A DNA stretch of 64,000 bases from the NCBI GenBank assembly GCA_029975055.1, contig JARKPU010000067.1, positions 248,001-312,000 of the forward strand, written 5' to 3'. The notes beneath the pieces were generated by a model. It did not search any database, was not told the origin of the DNA, and saw only the letters and a program-made list of their open reading frames with translations. Both the position numbers and the translations under genes were made by a program. This DNA comes from Anaerolinea sp. (GTDB taxonomy: Bacteria; Chloroflexota; Anaerolineae; Anaerolineales; Anaerolineaceae). How positions within the stretch are numbered: position 1 is the stretch's first letter; every line of letters begins with the position of its first letter. This document shows positions 32,019 through 41,420 of this stretch, piece after piece.

Positions 32019-33809
32019 ATGGAACCAGACAAAACCAGACAAACCCCCGCGGCAAGGCCAGATGCAAACCTGGCTTCTTTGGATGAGGACGCCCGCCGGA
32101 ACACCCGCCTGCTCGCCAGGGATTCGACAATCCGCCTGTTTTTGATCGTCACCGGCACGCTCTTTCTTTCTGAGTTCATTGTCATGGTGGTCTTCTTCAA
32201 GCAGCGCCTGCAAGCCAACATGCTCGAGCTGCTGGTTGACCCTGCGTTGATGGTGATCATCTCCTTCCCGGTGTTGTACCTGTTCTTCCTTTTGCCCATG
32301 CGCCGCTCGCTGCTCGAGAAGATCCAGGCCGAAAAGGACCTGGCGCGCATGAACCAGGACCTGGAAGGGCTGGTCGAAGAGCGCACTTTCGAGCTTGAAA
32401 AGGCCAACCGGGCTTTGCAGGTGGAAATCCAGGAGCACCTCAAGCTCCAGGACGAGCTGGAAATCCGCGTTGAAGACCGCACGCGCGACCTCAAGCGCGA
32501 AATCGAGGAAAGGCGGCGCGTGGAGGCCGAATTGGAGGTCTCCAACCTGGCGCTGACATCCAGCTCGGCCAGCGAACGCGCCCAGCGCCTGCTGGCCGAA
32601 CGGCTGGCCGATGCGGCCCTGGCCCTGAACGAGGCCGCCGCCACCGACCAGGTGCTGGAACGCATCCTCGACCACGCGCAGAACGTGCTGGCCAGCCCGG
32701 CCATCGCGCTCATCGCCGTGGATGACGGCCGCCTGTCGCTCTTGCGCTGGCGGGGTTTCGACCAGCTGGGAACGCCCGATGAAACCCTCCACAAGCAAAT
32801 CGGGATGGACGATTATTACCACCGCTTTCAACAGGTCACCGAACACGGAACGGTATTTGTTCAAGACGTGAACAGCCTCTCCACCTGGAAAGCCATGCAA
32901 GGGCTGGAATGGGTGCGCTCATATGCCATCGCCCCGTTGAGAGTCGAGCGCCAGACCACCGGCTACCTCTTGCTGGCGAGCAATACCCCGGGCCAGTTCG
33001 ATCCTTCGGCGAAGCAAATCTTCAACGCTTTTGCGGCCAACGCGGCCATTGCCATTCAAAATGCGCGCCTGATCGAAAACCTGACCTCGCTGCTCGAGAC
33101 CGAACGCCAGATGCGCGCCGAACTGACCCAGGCCGAAAAGCTGGCCGCCATGGGGCGCACCATCGCCTCAGTGGCCCACGAATTGAACAACCCGATCCAG
33201 ACCATCCGCAACTGTGTGTACCTGATTAAAATGAGCCTGGACGAGCGCACCATCGACGCCGATCAACGGGAATCGCTTGAGATTTTGAGCAATGAGACGC
33301 AGCGTATTTCCAACCTCGTCTCGCAGCTTCGCGAGGTGTTCCGCTCGAACGCGGCTCTGCCGATCGCCCCGGTAGACCTGGGGGCGCTCATCCGCTCGGT
33401 GAGTGCATCGCTGAAGGATCAGATGGACCGCTCAGGCATCACCGGCCAGGTCGAAATTCCTTCCACCGCCTGCATCGTGCCGGGCGCAGCCGACCAGCTC
33501 AGGCAGGTGTTCATCAACCTGATCCAAAACGCCATCGATGCGATGCACTCGGGCGGGCAGCTCACCATCCGCCTCTTCACAGATGACAATGAGGGGCTGG
33601 CGGGCGTTGCCGTAGGCGATACGGGCGGGGGCATCGCCCTGGAAAACCTGGATAAAATCTTCGAGCCTTTCTATTCCACCAAGCCCAAAGGGATGGGCCT
33701 CGGGCTCCCGATTGTGTATAAAATTATCCAGCAGCACAACGGGCGTATTTCGGTGGATTCCCAACCGGGGGTCGGTTGCACCTTTACCGTCTGGCTGCCA
33801 ATTCATTAA
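32019..33809 (+). CDS. Membrane sensor histidine kinase with GAF domain
   Basis: A 596-residue kinase. Order: cytoplasmic N-terminus, two TM helices (about 38-60 and 72-92) with a very short outside loop, a long coiled coil (about 96-185), a GAF domain (about 205-345), HisKA with phospho-acceptor H387 in [10 protein letters not shown], and HATPase (N box [11 protein letters not shown] boxes VGDTGGGIA and GMGLGLPIV). The small extracellular loop points to sensing through the membrane or the GAF domain. The response regulator begins 30 bp downstream, so the pair is a two-component system. The 31747-32018 gap shows no clear promoter. Confidence 0.92.
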   Translation: MEPDKTRQTPAARPDANLASLDEDARRNTRLLARDSTIRLFLIVTGTLFLSEFIVMVVFFKQRLQANMLELLVDPALMVIISFPVLYLFFLLPMRRSLLEKIQAEKDLARMNQDLEGLVEERTFELEKANRALQVEIQEHLKLQDELEIRVEDRTRDLKREIEERRRVEAELEVSNLALTSSSASERAQRLLAERLADAALALNEAAATDQVLERILDHAQNVLASPAIALIAVDDGRLSLLRWRGFDQLGTPDETLHKQIGMDDYYHRFQQVTEHGTVFVQDVNSLSTWKAMQGLEWVRSYAIAPLRVERQTTGYLLLASNTPGQFDPSAKQIFNAFAANAAIAIQNARLIENLTSLLETERQMRAELTQAEKLAAMGRTIASVAHELNNPIQTIRNCVYLIKMSLDERTIDADQRESLEILSNETQRISNLVSQLREVFRSNAALPIAPVDLGALIRSVSASLKDQMDRSGITGQVEIPSTACIVPGAADQLRQVFINLIQNAIDAMHSGGQLTIRLFTDDNEGLAGVAVGDTGGGIALENLDKIFEPFYSTKPKGMGLGLPIVYKIIQQHNGRISVDSQPGVGCTFTVWLPIH

Positions 33810-33839
33810 CCGTGTTTTATCCGTAAAGGGAACGAACCT

Positions 33840-34643
33840 ATGCCGGTTCAACAGAAAATCCTCATTGTTGACGATGAAGCCAATCTGCGCGTCACCCTTT
33901 CGATGGTGCTGCGGCGGGGCGGTTACGGCGTCGCTCAGGCCGGAGACGCCGCCGCGGCGCTGGAGCTGTTGAAGATGCACGTGTTCGACCTGGCCCTGCT
34001 GGACCTGGGCCTCCCGGATATGAGCGGCATCGAACTGCTGCGCCTGATCCGGCAGAGTCACCCCGACCTGCCCGTCATCATGCTGACCGGCAACGCCACC
34101 CTCGATTCCGCCATCCAGGCCATCCGCCAGGGCGCGCGCGATTATATCCTCAAGCCAATCGAGCCGGAGTATATTTTGCTGCGCCTGAAGGAAGTGCTGC
34201 AAGAGAACCAGCAGCCTCAGCGCCGCCGAGAACTGGTGCGCAAAATCCAGGACTTGATGGGCGAGTTGAACGACCTGGATTCCGGCAATTCAACCACCCC
34301 CGGCGAGCTCCAGGCGCTTTCTCCGGCCGACCCGAACCGCCTGCTCCGCGTCGGCCGGCTCACGCTCGATTTGCACACCCGGCACTGCTTCCTCAACGGG
34401 CAATTCGTGCAAATCCCGCCCTCGTCCTTCGATTACCTGACGGTGCTCGCCCGCCACTCGCCCGCCGAAGTGAGTTTTGAGACGCTCGTCTATGAAGCGC
34501 AAGGGTATCGCGTCTCGCGGGTGGAAGCCGGCGAAATGGCCCGCTGGCAAATCCACGAACTGCGCAAAGCCCTCGAGGCGGATTCCTCGCGGCCTACAAT
34601 GCTGATCACCGTGCGCAACGTGGGCTACCGGCTGGTGGCTTGA
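33840..34643 (+). CDS. OmpR-type response regulator with extended linker
   Basis: A 267-residue regulator. The REC domain (1-125) has D11-D12 (IVDDEA), phospho-acceptor D55 (LALLDLGLPD) and the K of YILKPIEPEY. A linker of about 35 residues (QPQRRRELVRKIQDLMGELN) precedes a C-terminal winged helix (about 165-267; LLRVGRLTLDLHTRHCFLNG to TVRNVGYRLVA). Partner of the kinase just upstream. A strong terminator follows 20 bp after the stop. Confidence 0.9.
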   Translation: MPVQQKILIVDDEANLRVTLSMVLRRGGYGVAQAGDAAAALELLKMHVFDLALLDLGLPDMSGIELLRLIRQSHPDLPVIMLTGNATLDSAIQAIRQGARDYILKPIEPEYILLRLKEVLQENQQPQRRRELVRKIQDLMGELNDLDSGNSTTPGELQALSPADPNRLLRVGRLTLDLHTRHCFLNGQFVQIPPSSFDYLTVLARHSPAEVSFETLVYEAQGYRVSRVEAGEMARWQIHELRKALEADSSRPTMLITVRNVGYRLVA

Positions 34644-34662
34644 GATAGAACCGCGCACCCCC

Positions 34663-34697
34663 AACCGCCTGGAGATGCGTCTCCAGGCGGTTTTTTT
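34663..34697 (+). terminator. Rho-independent terminator after the two-component pair
   Basis: AACCGCCTGGAGA-TGCG-TCTCCAGGCGGTT with 13-bp arms followed by a T-run (to 34697). Confidence 0.92.
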
Positions 34698-34840
34698 GTT
34701 ATTCTTGCCCGAACGGACAGGTCGCAATAAAGACTAAGAAAATCCAATATCGCCGCCGCAATTTCCTTTTAGAATGATCTCAACAAAGAGAATTTGCCGT
34801 CCTGTCAATGGTGGGGCCTGGCCCCTCAATTCACAGGAAA

Positions 34841-35254
34841 ATGAGCACACCATCTCACAGATGCGGATCATGGATTGGGCCGATCATGTCATTGCAACTT
34901 TCAGTGCTGGTAGTGGACGATGAATACAGCCTGCGCAAGAGCCTTTCGATCATTCTCGCAAAGGCAGGCTACAGCGTTCAGCTGGCCAGCAGCGTCACCC
35001 AGGCGCAGGCGCTGCTGTGCAACCACCACTTCGATCTGGTGCTGCTCGATTACAAACTCCAGGACGGCCTGGGAACCAGCCTGCTGCCGTTGATCGCCCG
35101 GCAGATGCCGCCGCCCCGCGTCGCCATCCTGGCGGCCTTGCCGCGTTCGTCACACAAGATCGACCCATGCACGCAGGGGGTGGATATCTACCTCGAAAAG
35201 CCCTGCGACCCTGAGGAAATCCTCAAATCCGCCCGCCGCCTGTTGGAGCGTTGA
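34841..35254 (+). CDS. Single-domain response regulator
   Basis: A receiver-only protein of 137 residues (or 122 if ATG 34886, MSLQLSVLVVDDEYS, is used). It has V-D-D-E (acidic pair), phospho-acceptor D in LVLLDYKLQDG and the K of YLEKPCDPEEI. The usual Thr/Ser switch position reads AILAALPRSS. No output domain, so it may relay phosphate or bind a partner. ATG 34841 has AGGA 5 bp upstream. Separated from the previous operon by a terminator. Confidence 0.75.
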   Translation: MSTPSHRCGSWIGPIMSLQLSVLVVDDEYSLRKSLSIILAKAGYSVQLASSVTQAQALLCNHHFDLVLLDYKLQDGLGTSLLPLIARQMPPPRVAILAALPRSSHKIDPCTQGVDIYLEKPCDPEEILKSARRLLER

Positions 35255-35337
35255 GTGGTTCGGCCCGCAGCAGGAAAATATTGGTAATCGCCCAATAAAG
35301 ACACAGATATTCCAATTACCAGGACACCTTCCCCCCA

Positions 35338-35723
35338 TACAATAGGATCGTGAGAGAGTTTTCAAAAGGGTAGAACTGTTCTCACGAATGCAAGTTTCAT
35401 CTCTTTTTCCGGCCCAGTCAGTTGTTTTGTAAGGCCCTTCACAGCAGTTTTCATGGCATCCGGCCTGACGGGGGGTTAGTGAAATGGCCCGCGGCATCAG
35501 CAGGTTATCTCAGCAAAAGAGCACGAAACCAGGCTGCCCACCAGACCGGATCCTTCTCGCTGCCAGAGCAGCCGGAACGCAGGCCGGTGTGAGAGCCGGT
35601 TGAGCCATCCGGGGCCAATGCCCAGCCATCAAGGGAGGTGAACAAAAACAAATTCCAAATCAGCATGTTCTACGCGGACGATAGCCATGAATAGTCGTGA
35701 ATGTTTTTCCAACAGGTGACAAG
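35338..35723 (+). promoter_or_regulatory. Candidate promoter and long leader of the multicopper oxidase
   Basis: TACAAT at 35338-35343 is a possible -10 box (no good -35), giving a leader of about 370 nt. It begins with a 40-nt hairpin: TCGTGAGA (35348-35355) pairs with TCTCACGA (35380-35387), with AGTT/AACT inside. The following GC-rich part (35450-35650) has several short complementary blocks such as CCGG repeats but no riboswitch class I recognise. This accounts for the 35255-35723 gap. Confidence 0.35.
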
Positions 35724-38700
35724 ATGAATAGAATTAACAGACGGAATTTTCTGAAGATCGGCCTGGCCGCAGGGATTGGCCTGGCCTTACCGCGCGGCGT
35801 GCTGGCGCAGGCCACCCCCCCGCCTCCCGCTTCGACCCCGGGCAGCAGCACTCCGCCTTATATGCTCGACCGTAAGGTGACGGTGGTCGACCGCCAGGCC
35901 GCGGCAGCCAGTTACCGCGCGGCGGGTTTCAAACCCGGCGCGGCCGCCGGCCTGGCAGCCGATATCCCCGGGCTGCCGCACTACTTTGGCCCCTACGCCA
36001 ACTATGCCAACAGCCCCATGCCCAAGGGGAGCATCGGCAGCGTCACGGTGGATGCCCCCGGTTCCGGTTACTCGGCGCCGGCGGTGGAAATCCTGGATGT
36101 GTACGGCACCGGCAGCGGCGCCACTGCTTCGGCCACGCTCGCGGGCGGGGCGATCAGCTCCATCACCGTGCTGACGCCCGGCAGCGGCTACACTGCCCCC
36201 ATCGTCTCGATCACCGACGCCACCGGCACAGGCGCGGCTGCCACGGCCGTCCTCCAGCTCGCCGAGGGGCCGTATGACCCCCTGGTCACCGGCGGCATCC
36301 GCAAATTCATCGACTCGGTGCCCGGCCTCACCCCCGCCGGCGCCAGCACCCTCGGAGCCGAGCACTATATCCAGATCGGCGTGCCCGATACAACCACCTT
36401 CAGCGGCTGCGATTATTACGAGATCGAACTGGTCGAATATGACTTCCAGCTTCACCGCGACCTGCCTCCCACCCGGCTGCGCGGCTACCGCCAGGTGAAC
36501 GCCGCCGATAACACGCCGCATTACCTCGGCCCGCTCATCCTCGCCAACCGCAACACTCCGGTGCGCATCAAGTTCACCAACAAGCTGCCCACGGGCGCCG
36601 GCGGCAACCTGTTCATCCCCGTGGATGAAACCGTGATGGGCGCGGGCATGGGCCCCCTGGATATGATGGGCATGCCCGGAATGAAAGAAAACTACACCCA
36701 GAACCGCGCCACCCTGCACCTGCACGGCGGCCTGGTCCCGTGGATCAGCGACGGCACGCCGCACCAGTGGACAACCCCCGCCGGTGAAATGACGCAGTAC
36801 CCGAAGGGCGTCAGCGTCTCATACGTGCCGGATATGTGGTTCGACCCGGCCGGGAATGTAATCCCCGGCGCATCACTCACGCCGCCCGCGCCCGGGGCCA
36901 GCAACAACCCCGGCGACGGCTCGCTGACCTTCTACTACAACAACCAGCAGAGCGCGCGCCTGATGTTCTACCACGACCATGCCTACGGCATCACCCGCTT
37001 GAACGTCTACGCGGGCGAAGCGGCAGGTTACCTGCTGATGGACCAGGTCGAGAAGGACCTGATCGACGGCACCAACAACTCGGGCGTCAACCCCGGCCTG
37101 CTCAAAGTCCTCCCCGATGCGGGCATCCCGCTCGTCATCCAGGATAAGACTTTTGTGGATGCGGCCACCATCGGCGCGCAAGACCCAATGTGGAAATGGG
37201 GCACCACCCCCGGAACCCCTCACACCGGCGACCTGTGGGTGCCGAACGTTTACATGCCCGCGCAGAACCCCTGGGACCCCTCCGGCGCGTCCGCCTTCGG
37301 GCGCTGGATGTACGGCCCCTGGTTCTGGCCCCCCACGTCTAACATCACCTTCGGCCCGGTGCCGAACGAATACTATGACCCCGTCAACGCCCCGTGGGAA
37401 CCGCCTCAGCGCCCGCAGATGCCCTTCCCCTCGATGGGCATGGAAGCCTTCAACGACACCCCGCTCGTCAACGGCGTGGCCTACCCCTACCTGGAAGTGG
37501 ACCCGAAGCCGGTGCGCTTCCGCATCCTCAACGCGGCCAACGACCGCTTCTTCAACCTGCACTTCTATGAGGCCGACCCGACGGTCGTCACAGCCGACGG
37601 GCGCGCCAACACCGAAGTGAGGATGGTCCCCGCCGCCCCCACGCCGGGCTTCCCGGCCACCTGGTCCACCGATGGGCGCGCCGGCGGCGTTCCAGACCCG
37701 GCCACCGCAGGGCCTTCATGGATTCAAATCGGCACCGAAGGCGGCTTCCTGCCCGCCCCGGTGGTCATCCCCCCGCAGCCAATCAACTGGAATGCCAATG
37801 CCACGGCCTTCAACTTCGGCAACGTCACCGATCACTCGCTGCTGCTGGGCTGCGCGGAACGCGCCGATGTGATCGTAGACTTCACCCCCTTCGCAGGCAA
37901 GACGCTGATCCTCTACAACGATGCCCCGGCGGCCTTCCCGGCGCTCGACCCGCGCTATGATTACTACACCGGCAACCCCGATCAAACCAGCTCCGGCGGC
38001 ACGCCCACCACGCAGCCCGGCTTCGGGCCAAACACCCGCACGGTCATGCAGGTGCGGGTCAAAGGCCAGGCCACCGGCGCGGCTGTCGCCACGGTTGCCC
38101 TGCGCAGCGGCGGCGCCGATTACATCACCGCCCCGGATGTGGTCATCGAAGGCGGCGGAGGCACCGGCGCGGTGGCCACCGCTTCTTGCAAGCTGGATCA
38201 CATCACCCTCACCAGCACCGGCACCGGCTACACCGCCGCCACGGTTGATATTGCCGGAGGCGGGGGCAGCGGCGCCACCGCCACGGCCCGGCTGACCAAC
38301 GGCCGCGTCACCGGCATCACCATCACCAACCCCGGCTCCGGGTTCACCAGCCTGCCCACCGTCACCATCACCGGTGACGGAGTGGGCGCCAACGCGGTCG
38401 CGGCTCTGGCCGTCAATGCCATCACCCTGGTGAGCGGCGGCAGCGGTTACACCTCGATTCCCACCGTCAGCCTGGAAGGCGGCGGAGGGTATGGCGCTGT
38501 GGCAGTGGCCGCCCTGGAAGTCACCACCCCGGCTTATGACCTGACCACGCTCGAAGCCGTCTGGAAGAAAGACAGCGCCACCGGCAAACGGGGGGTCTTC
38601 GAGGTCTCGCAAGATCAAATCATCATCCCGCAGGCGGCCTACAATTCGGCGTATGAATGGGCGGTCTTGGATAACATGGACCAGTACATTCAGCAGCAGG

Positions 38701-41081
38701 ATTGGAGCAAGACCCTCATCAACGGCCCCTTGCCGGGCATTCGACTGACTTCGCCAGGCGCAGGCTACACCGAAGTGCCCATCGTAAGCATCACGGGCGG
38801 CGGAGGCACCGGCGCGGCGGCAACCGCCACCATCACGCCATCCTTCGTCAACGCCGTCACGCTCACTGCGGGCGGCTCAGGGTACACCTCGGCCCCCACG
38901 GTCGTGTTCAGCGGCGGCGGAGGCACCGGCGCGGCGGCTGTGGCCAGCTTTACGCGCGTGGTCGACGCCATTCTAGTGACCAACGGCGGATCCGGCTACA
39001 CCTCGGCCCCCAGGGTGAACTTCCAGGGCGGTGGAGGCACCGGCGCGGCGGCAACCGCCACCGTGGTCGGCGGTGTGGTGACGGCCATCACCGTCACCAG
39101 CGGCGGCTCAGGCTACACCTCGGCCCCGCGGATCACCCTGACCGGCGGCAACGGGCGCAACGCAACTGCCACGGCCACCATCACAGGAATCGTGCGCTCC
39201 ATCACCCTCACCAACGGCGGCTCAGGCTACACCTCGGCGCCAACCGTCTCCTTCACGGGCGGCGGCGGAGGCACCGGCGCGGCGGCAACCGCCACCATCC
39301 AGCCGGGGTTTGTCACCGGCGTGACGCTCGACAACGGCGGCTCCGGCTACACCTCGGCCCCCACGATCACCTTTGTGGGCGGCGGCGCAGCAGTCACCGC
39401 GGTGGCCACGGCGGTCGCGGTCGGCGTTACCATCGACCCGCTCGAGCCGAAAGCCATTCACGATGAAATGGGCGCAGCCTACGACATCGACTACGGGCGC
39501 ATGGGCGGCATGCTCGGCCTTGAACTGACCAAAGTGAACTCGCTCAACCAGAACATGGTGCTCTACGGCTACGCCACCCCGCCGGTTGACCTGATGCGCA
39601 ACGTGACCACCACCGTCCTCACCCAGGGCGACGGCACGCAGATCTGGAAGATCACCCACAACGGTGTCGATACGCACCCGATCCACGTGCATCTGATGAA
39701 CGCTCAACTGGTGAACCGCGTGGCCTGGGATGGCGCGATGCTGCCGCCCGAGCCGAACGAGCTCGGCTGGAAGGAAACCATTCGCGTCAACCCGCTGGAA
39801 CACACCATCCTGGCGGTTCGGCCCGCAGCCCCCACGCAGCCGTTCGATGTTCCCAACAGCGTGCGCCTGATCGACCCGACCATGCCGGAAGGCGAAGTCT
39901 TGCGCGGCGGCCCCAACGGGTTCATCGACCCAACCGGCGTGGCTGCCCCGGTGACCAACCACAAGGTGAACTTCGGGTGGGAGTACGTCTGGCACTGCCA
40001 CATCTTGAGCCATGAGGAAATGGACATGATGCACCCGCTGCTGCTTGGCGTGCAGCCGAATGCCCCGAGCAACCTGGCCGCCATCTACAACAACAACCAG
40101 CGGCGCGTCACCCTCACCTGGACGGATAATGCCGTCAACGAAACCAGCTTCACCGTCCAGCGCGCTGCCACGCCCACCGGCCCCTGGGTCACCCTGAGCT
40201 CCACCGTCCCGGCCTCGGCTGGGGCGGGCGGCACGGTCACCTATGTGGACACCACCGTCCTGCGCAACCGCACCTATTTCTACCGGGTGATGGCCACGAA
40301 CACCATCGGCGATACCACGGTTTATCCGGCGCCTGCGGTGGGGTACCCGCACTGGAATATCAATTCCGACCCGACCAACCCCGGCGTGCAGGTGGTGACC
40401 AACGCCAGCGGGGCCGGCACACCCTTCATCTTCGCGAGCGCCTTCGATGCCGGGCTGGCCGGCTGGGCGGGCGTGGTCGGCAACGTGGCGGTCGTCCAGG
40501 GGCCGGCGATGGCGCTGGCAGCCGCCGGCGACAACTACGTCATGGCCGCGACGATGGAACCGGACGCGAACGGCTTCGGCCAGCCGGCTTACGTGTATGA
40601 CAACTCGCCGGACCTGGAGACGGTTTACACAGCCGGGTTCTACTTCAACCCGAACGACGCTGCCTCGGGCGAGGGGCCGGTGGAGATCTTTGCCGGGCTG
40701 GATCAAGACAACCTGCCGATCTTCGGCATCCAGTACGAACGCGATGAATCGGCCTCGCACACGCTCGAAATTCGCGGGTGGTTCCTTTCCGGCGGTGACC
40801 AGGTCTTCACCGATTGGGTGGAGATCGCCAACGCATCCAACCTGGTTGAGATGTCCTGGAAGTCGGGCGCAGACGGGTTCTTCAGCCTGTTCCTGAACGA
40901 AAGCCACATCAAGACCACCAGCGGAGACACCAGCGCCCACAAGCTGAACGAAGTGCTGCTCGGGCCGAGCATGGGTCTCTCCAAAGGCTCGGCCGGGACG
41001 ATGTTCTTCGACGAGTTCACCTCCAGCCGCCTGGCGGCCGGGTTGACCAAGAAGATCTTCTTCTCCTGGCTGAGCAATTAG
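35724..41081 (+). CDS. Giant Tat-exported multicopper oxidase with Gly-rich repeats, FnIII and C-terminal sandwich domain
   Basis: A 1785-residue exported oxidase, over three times the usual laccase/CotA length. Residues 1-30 form a Tat signal (NRRNFLKIGLAAGIGLALP). The copper motifs are H332-L-H334 (LHLHGG), H417-D-H419 (YHDHAYG), H1318-x2-H-x-H (HPIHVHL), and H1424-C1425-H1426-x3-H1430 with M1435 as likely axial ligand of the type-1 site. Twelve repeats of the type GGSGYTSAPTV..GGGGTGAAATA occur: two near 105-178 and ten between about 786 and 1236, split 4+6 by an oxidase segment. An FnIII domain (about 1440-1530) and a LamG/CBM-like sandwich (about 1555-1770) follow. ATG 35724 has AGGTGA upstream. 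The substrate is unknown; oxidation of metal ions, phenolics or bilirubin-like compounds is possible. A terminator follows. Confidence 0.88.
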   Translation: MNRINRRNFLKIGLAAGIGLALPRGVLAQATPPPPASTPGSSTPPYMLDRKVTVVDRQAAAASYRAAGFKPGAAAGLAADIPGLPHYFGPYANYANSPMPKGSIGSVTVDAPGSGYSAPAVEILDVYGTGSGATASATLAGGAISSITVLTPGSGYTAPIVSITDATGTGAAATAVLQLAEGPYDPLVTGGIRKFIDSVPGLTPAGASTLGAEHYIQIGVPDTTTFSGCDYYEIELVEYDFQLHRDLPPTRLRGYRQVNAADNTPHYLGPLILANRNTPVRIKFTNKLPTGAGGNLFIPVDETVMGAGMGPLDMMGMPGMKENYTQNRATLHLHGGLVPWISDGTPHQWTTPAGEMTQYPKGVSVSYVPDMWFDPAGNVIPGASLTPPAPGASNNPGDGSLTFYYNNQQSARLMFYHDHAYGITRLNVYAGEAAGYLLMDQVEKDLIDGTNNSGVNPGLLKVLPDAGIPLVIQDKTFVDAATIGAQDPMWKWGTTPGTPHTGDLWVPNVYMPAQNPWDPSGASAFGRWMYGPWFWPPTSNITFGPVPNEYYDPVNAPWEPPQRPQMPFPSMGMEAFNDTPLVNGVAYPYLEVDPKPVRFRILNAANDRFFNLHFYEADPTVVTADGRANTEVRMVPAAPTPGFPATWSTDGRAGGVPDPATAGPSWIQIGTEGGFLPAPVVIPPQPINWNANATAFNFGNVTDHSLLLGCAERADVIVDFTPFAGKTLILYNDAPAAFPALDPRYDYYTGNPDQTSSGGTPTTQPGFGPNTRTVMQVRVKGQATGAAVATVALRSGGADYITAPDVVIEGGGGTGAVATASCKLDHITLTSTGTGYTAATVDIAGGGGSGATATARLTNGRVTGITITNPGSGFTSLPTVTITGDGVGANAVAALAVNAITLVSGGSGYTSIPTVSLEGGGGYGAVAVAALEVTTPAYDLTTLEAVWKKDSATGKRGVFEVSQDQIIIPQAAYNSAYEWAVLDNMDQYIQQQDWSKTLINGPLPGIRLTSPGAGYTEVPIVSITGGGGTGAAATATITPSFVNAVTLTAGGSGYTSAPTVVFSGGGGTGAAAVASFTRVVDAILVTNGGSGYTSAPRVNFQGGGGTGAAATATVVGGVVTAITVTSGGSGYTSAPRITLTGGNGRNATATATITGIVRSITLTNGGSGYTSAPTVSFTGGGGGTGAAATATIQPGFVTGVTLDNGGSGYTSAPTITFVGGGAAVTAVATAVAVGVTIDPLEPKAIHDEMGAAYDIDYGRMGGMLGLELTKVNSLNQNMVLYGYATPPVDLMRNVTTTVLTQGDGTQIWKITHNGVDTHPIHVHLMNAQLVNRVAWDGAMLPPEPNELGWKETIRVNPLEHTILAVRPAAPTQPFDVPNSVRLIDPTMPEGEVLRGGPNGFIDPTGVAAPVTNHKVNFGWEYVWHCHILSHEEMDMMHPLLLGVQPNAPSNLAAIYNNNQRRVTLTWTDNAVNETSFTVQRAATPTGPWVTLSSTVPASAGAGGTVTYVDTTVLRNRTYFYRVMATNTIGDTTVYPAPAVGYPHWNINSDPTNPGVQVVTNASGAGTPFIFASAFDAGLAGWAGVVGNVAVVQGPAMALAAAGDNYVMAATMEPDANGFGQPAYVYDNSPDLETVYTAGFYFNPNDAASGEGPVEIFAGLDQDNLPIFGIQYERDESASHTLEIRGWFLSGGDQVFTDWVEIANASNLVEMSWKSGADGFFSLFLNESHIKTTSGDTSAHKLNEVLLGPSMGLSKGSAGTMFFDEFTSSRLAAGLTKKIFFSWLSN
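38080..39430 (+). repeat. In-frame tandem repeats inside the multicopper oxidase gene
   Basis: Ten units of about 108-117 bp encode ITLTNGGSGYTSAPTV-type strands followed by FSGGGGTGAAATATI. Units 5-10 (38740-39430) are most alike, with TCAGGCTACACCTCGGC and GGAGGCACCGGCGCGGCGG recurring almost unchanged, so this block expanded recently or is being homogenised. Two related units occur earlier, at about 36030-36255. Confidence 0.9.
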
Positions 41082-41111
41082 GTAAGTACCTGTTCCCCTG
41101 ACAGGCACTCA

Positions 41112-41147
41112 GGCTCCCCGGAGGGTACTCCCCCGGGGAGCCAATTT
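41112..41147 (+). terminator. Rho-independent terminator after the multicopper oxidase
   Basis: GGCTCCCCGG, 11-nt loop, CCGGGGAGCC, then AATTTTT. Ten-bp arms, 30 bp after the stop. Confidence 0.9.
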
Positions 41148-41282
41148 TTAAGCACCAAAGGGTTCGGGGAGCGGTTGATCGGTTGCCCGCGCCACCTTCG
41201 TGCTCAAGCCGGTGCCGCCAAGCCCCCACCCTTAGCCCCGCCCCTTCGGGCGCACCCCGGGTGCCCACCAAAACAAGCTCCC

Positions 41283-41317
41283 GTAGGGTGCGGTCGATTT
41301 TATGACCGCACCCTCTT
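41283..41317. repeat. Hairpin repeat family B (GTAGGGTGCGGTC), single copy
   Basis: GGGTGCGGTC-GATTTTAT-GACCGCACCC followed by TCTTT, the same as the units at 53670-53745. It lies in the 41150-41420 stretch, where the phrase TGCTCAAGCCGGTGC also occurs twice (about 41200 and 41321). No gene is seen in that stretch. Confidence 0.85.
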
Positions 41318-41420
41318 TCTTGCTCAAGCCGGTGCAAACCGGCCCTCACCCCCCGCGCGCTCGCGTAGCCCGGCCGGAATCTTCTTCCCGCAGCGCCCAT
41401 TCGGGTATATAGTTGAGGAG

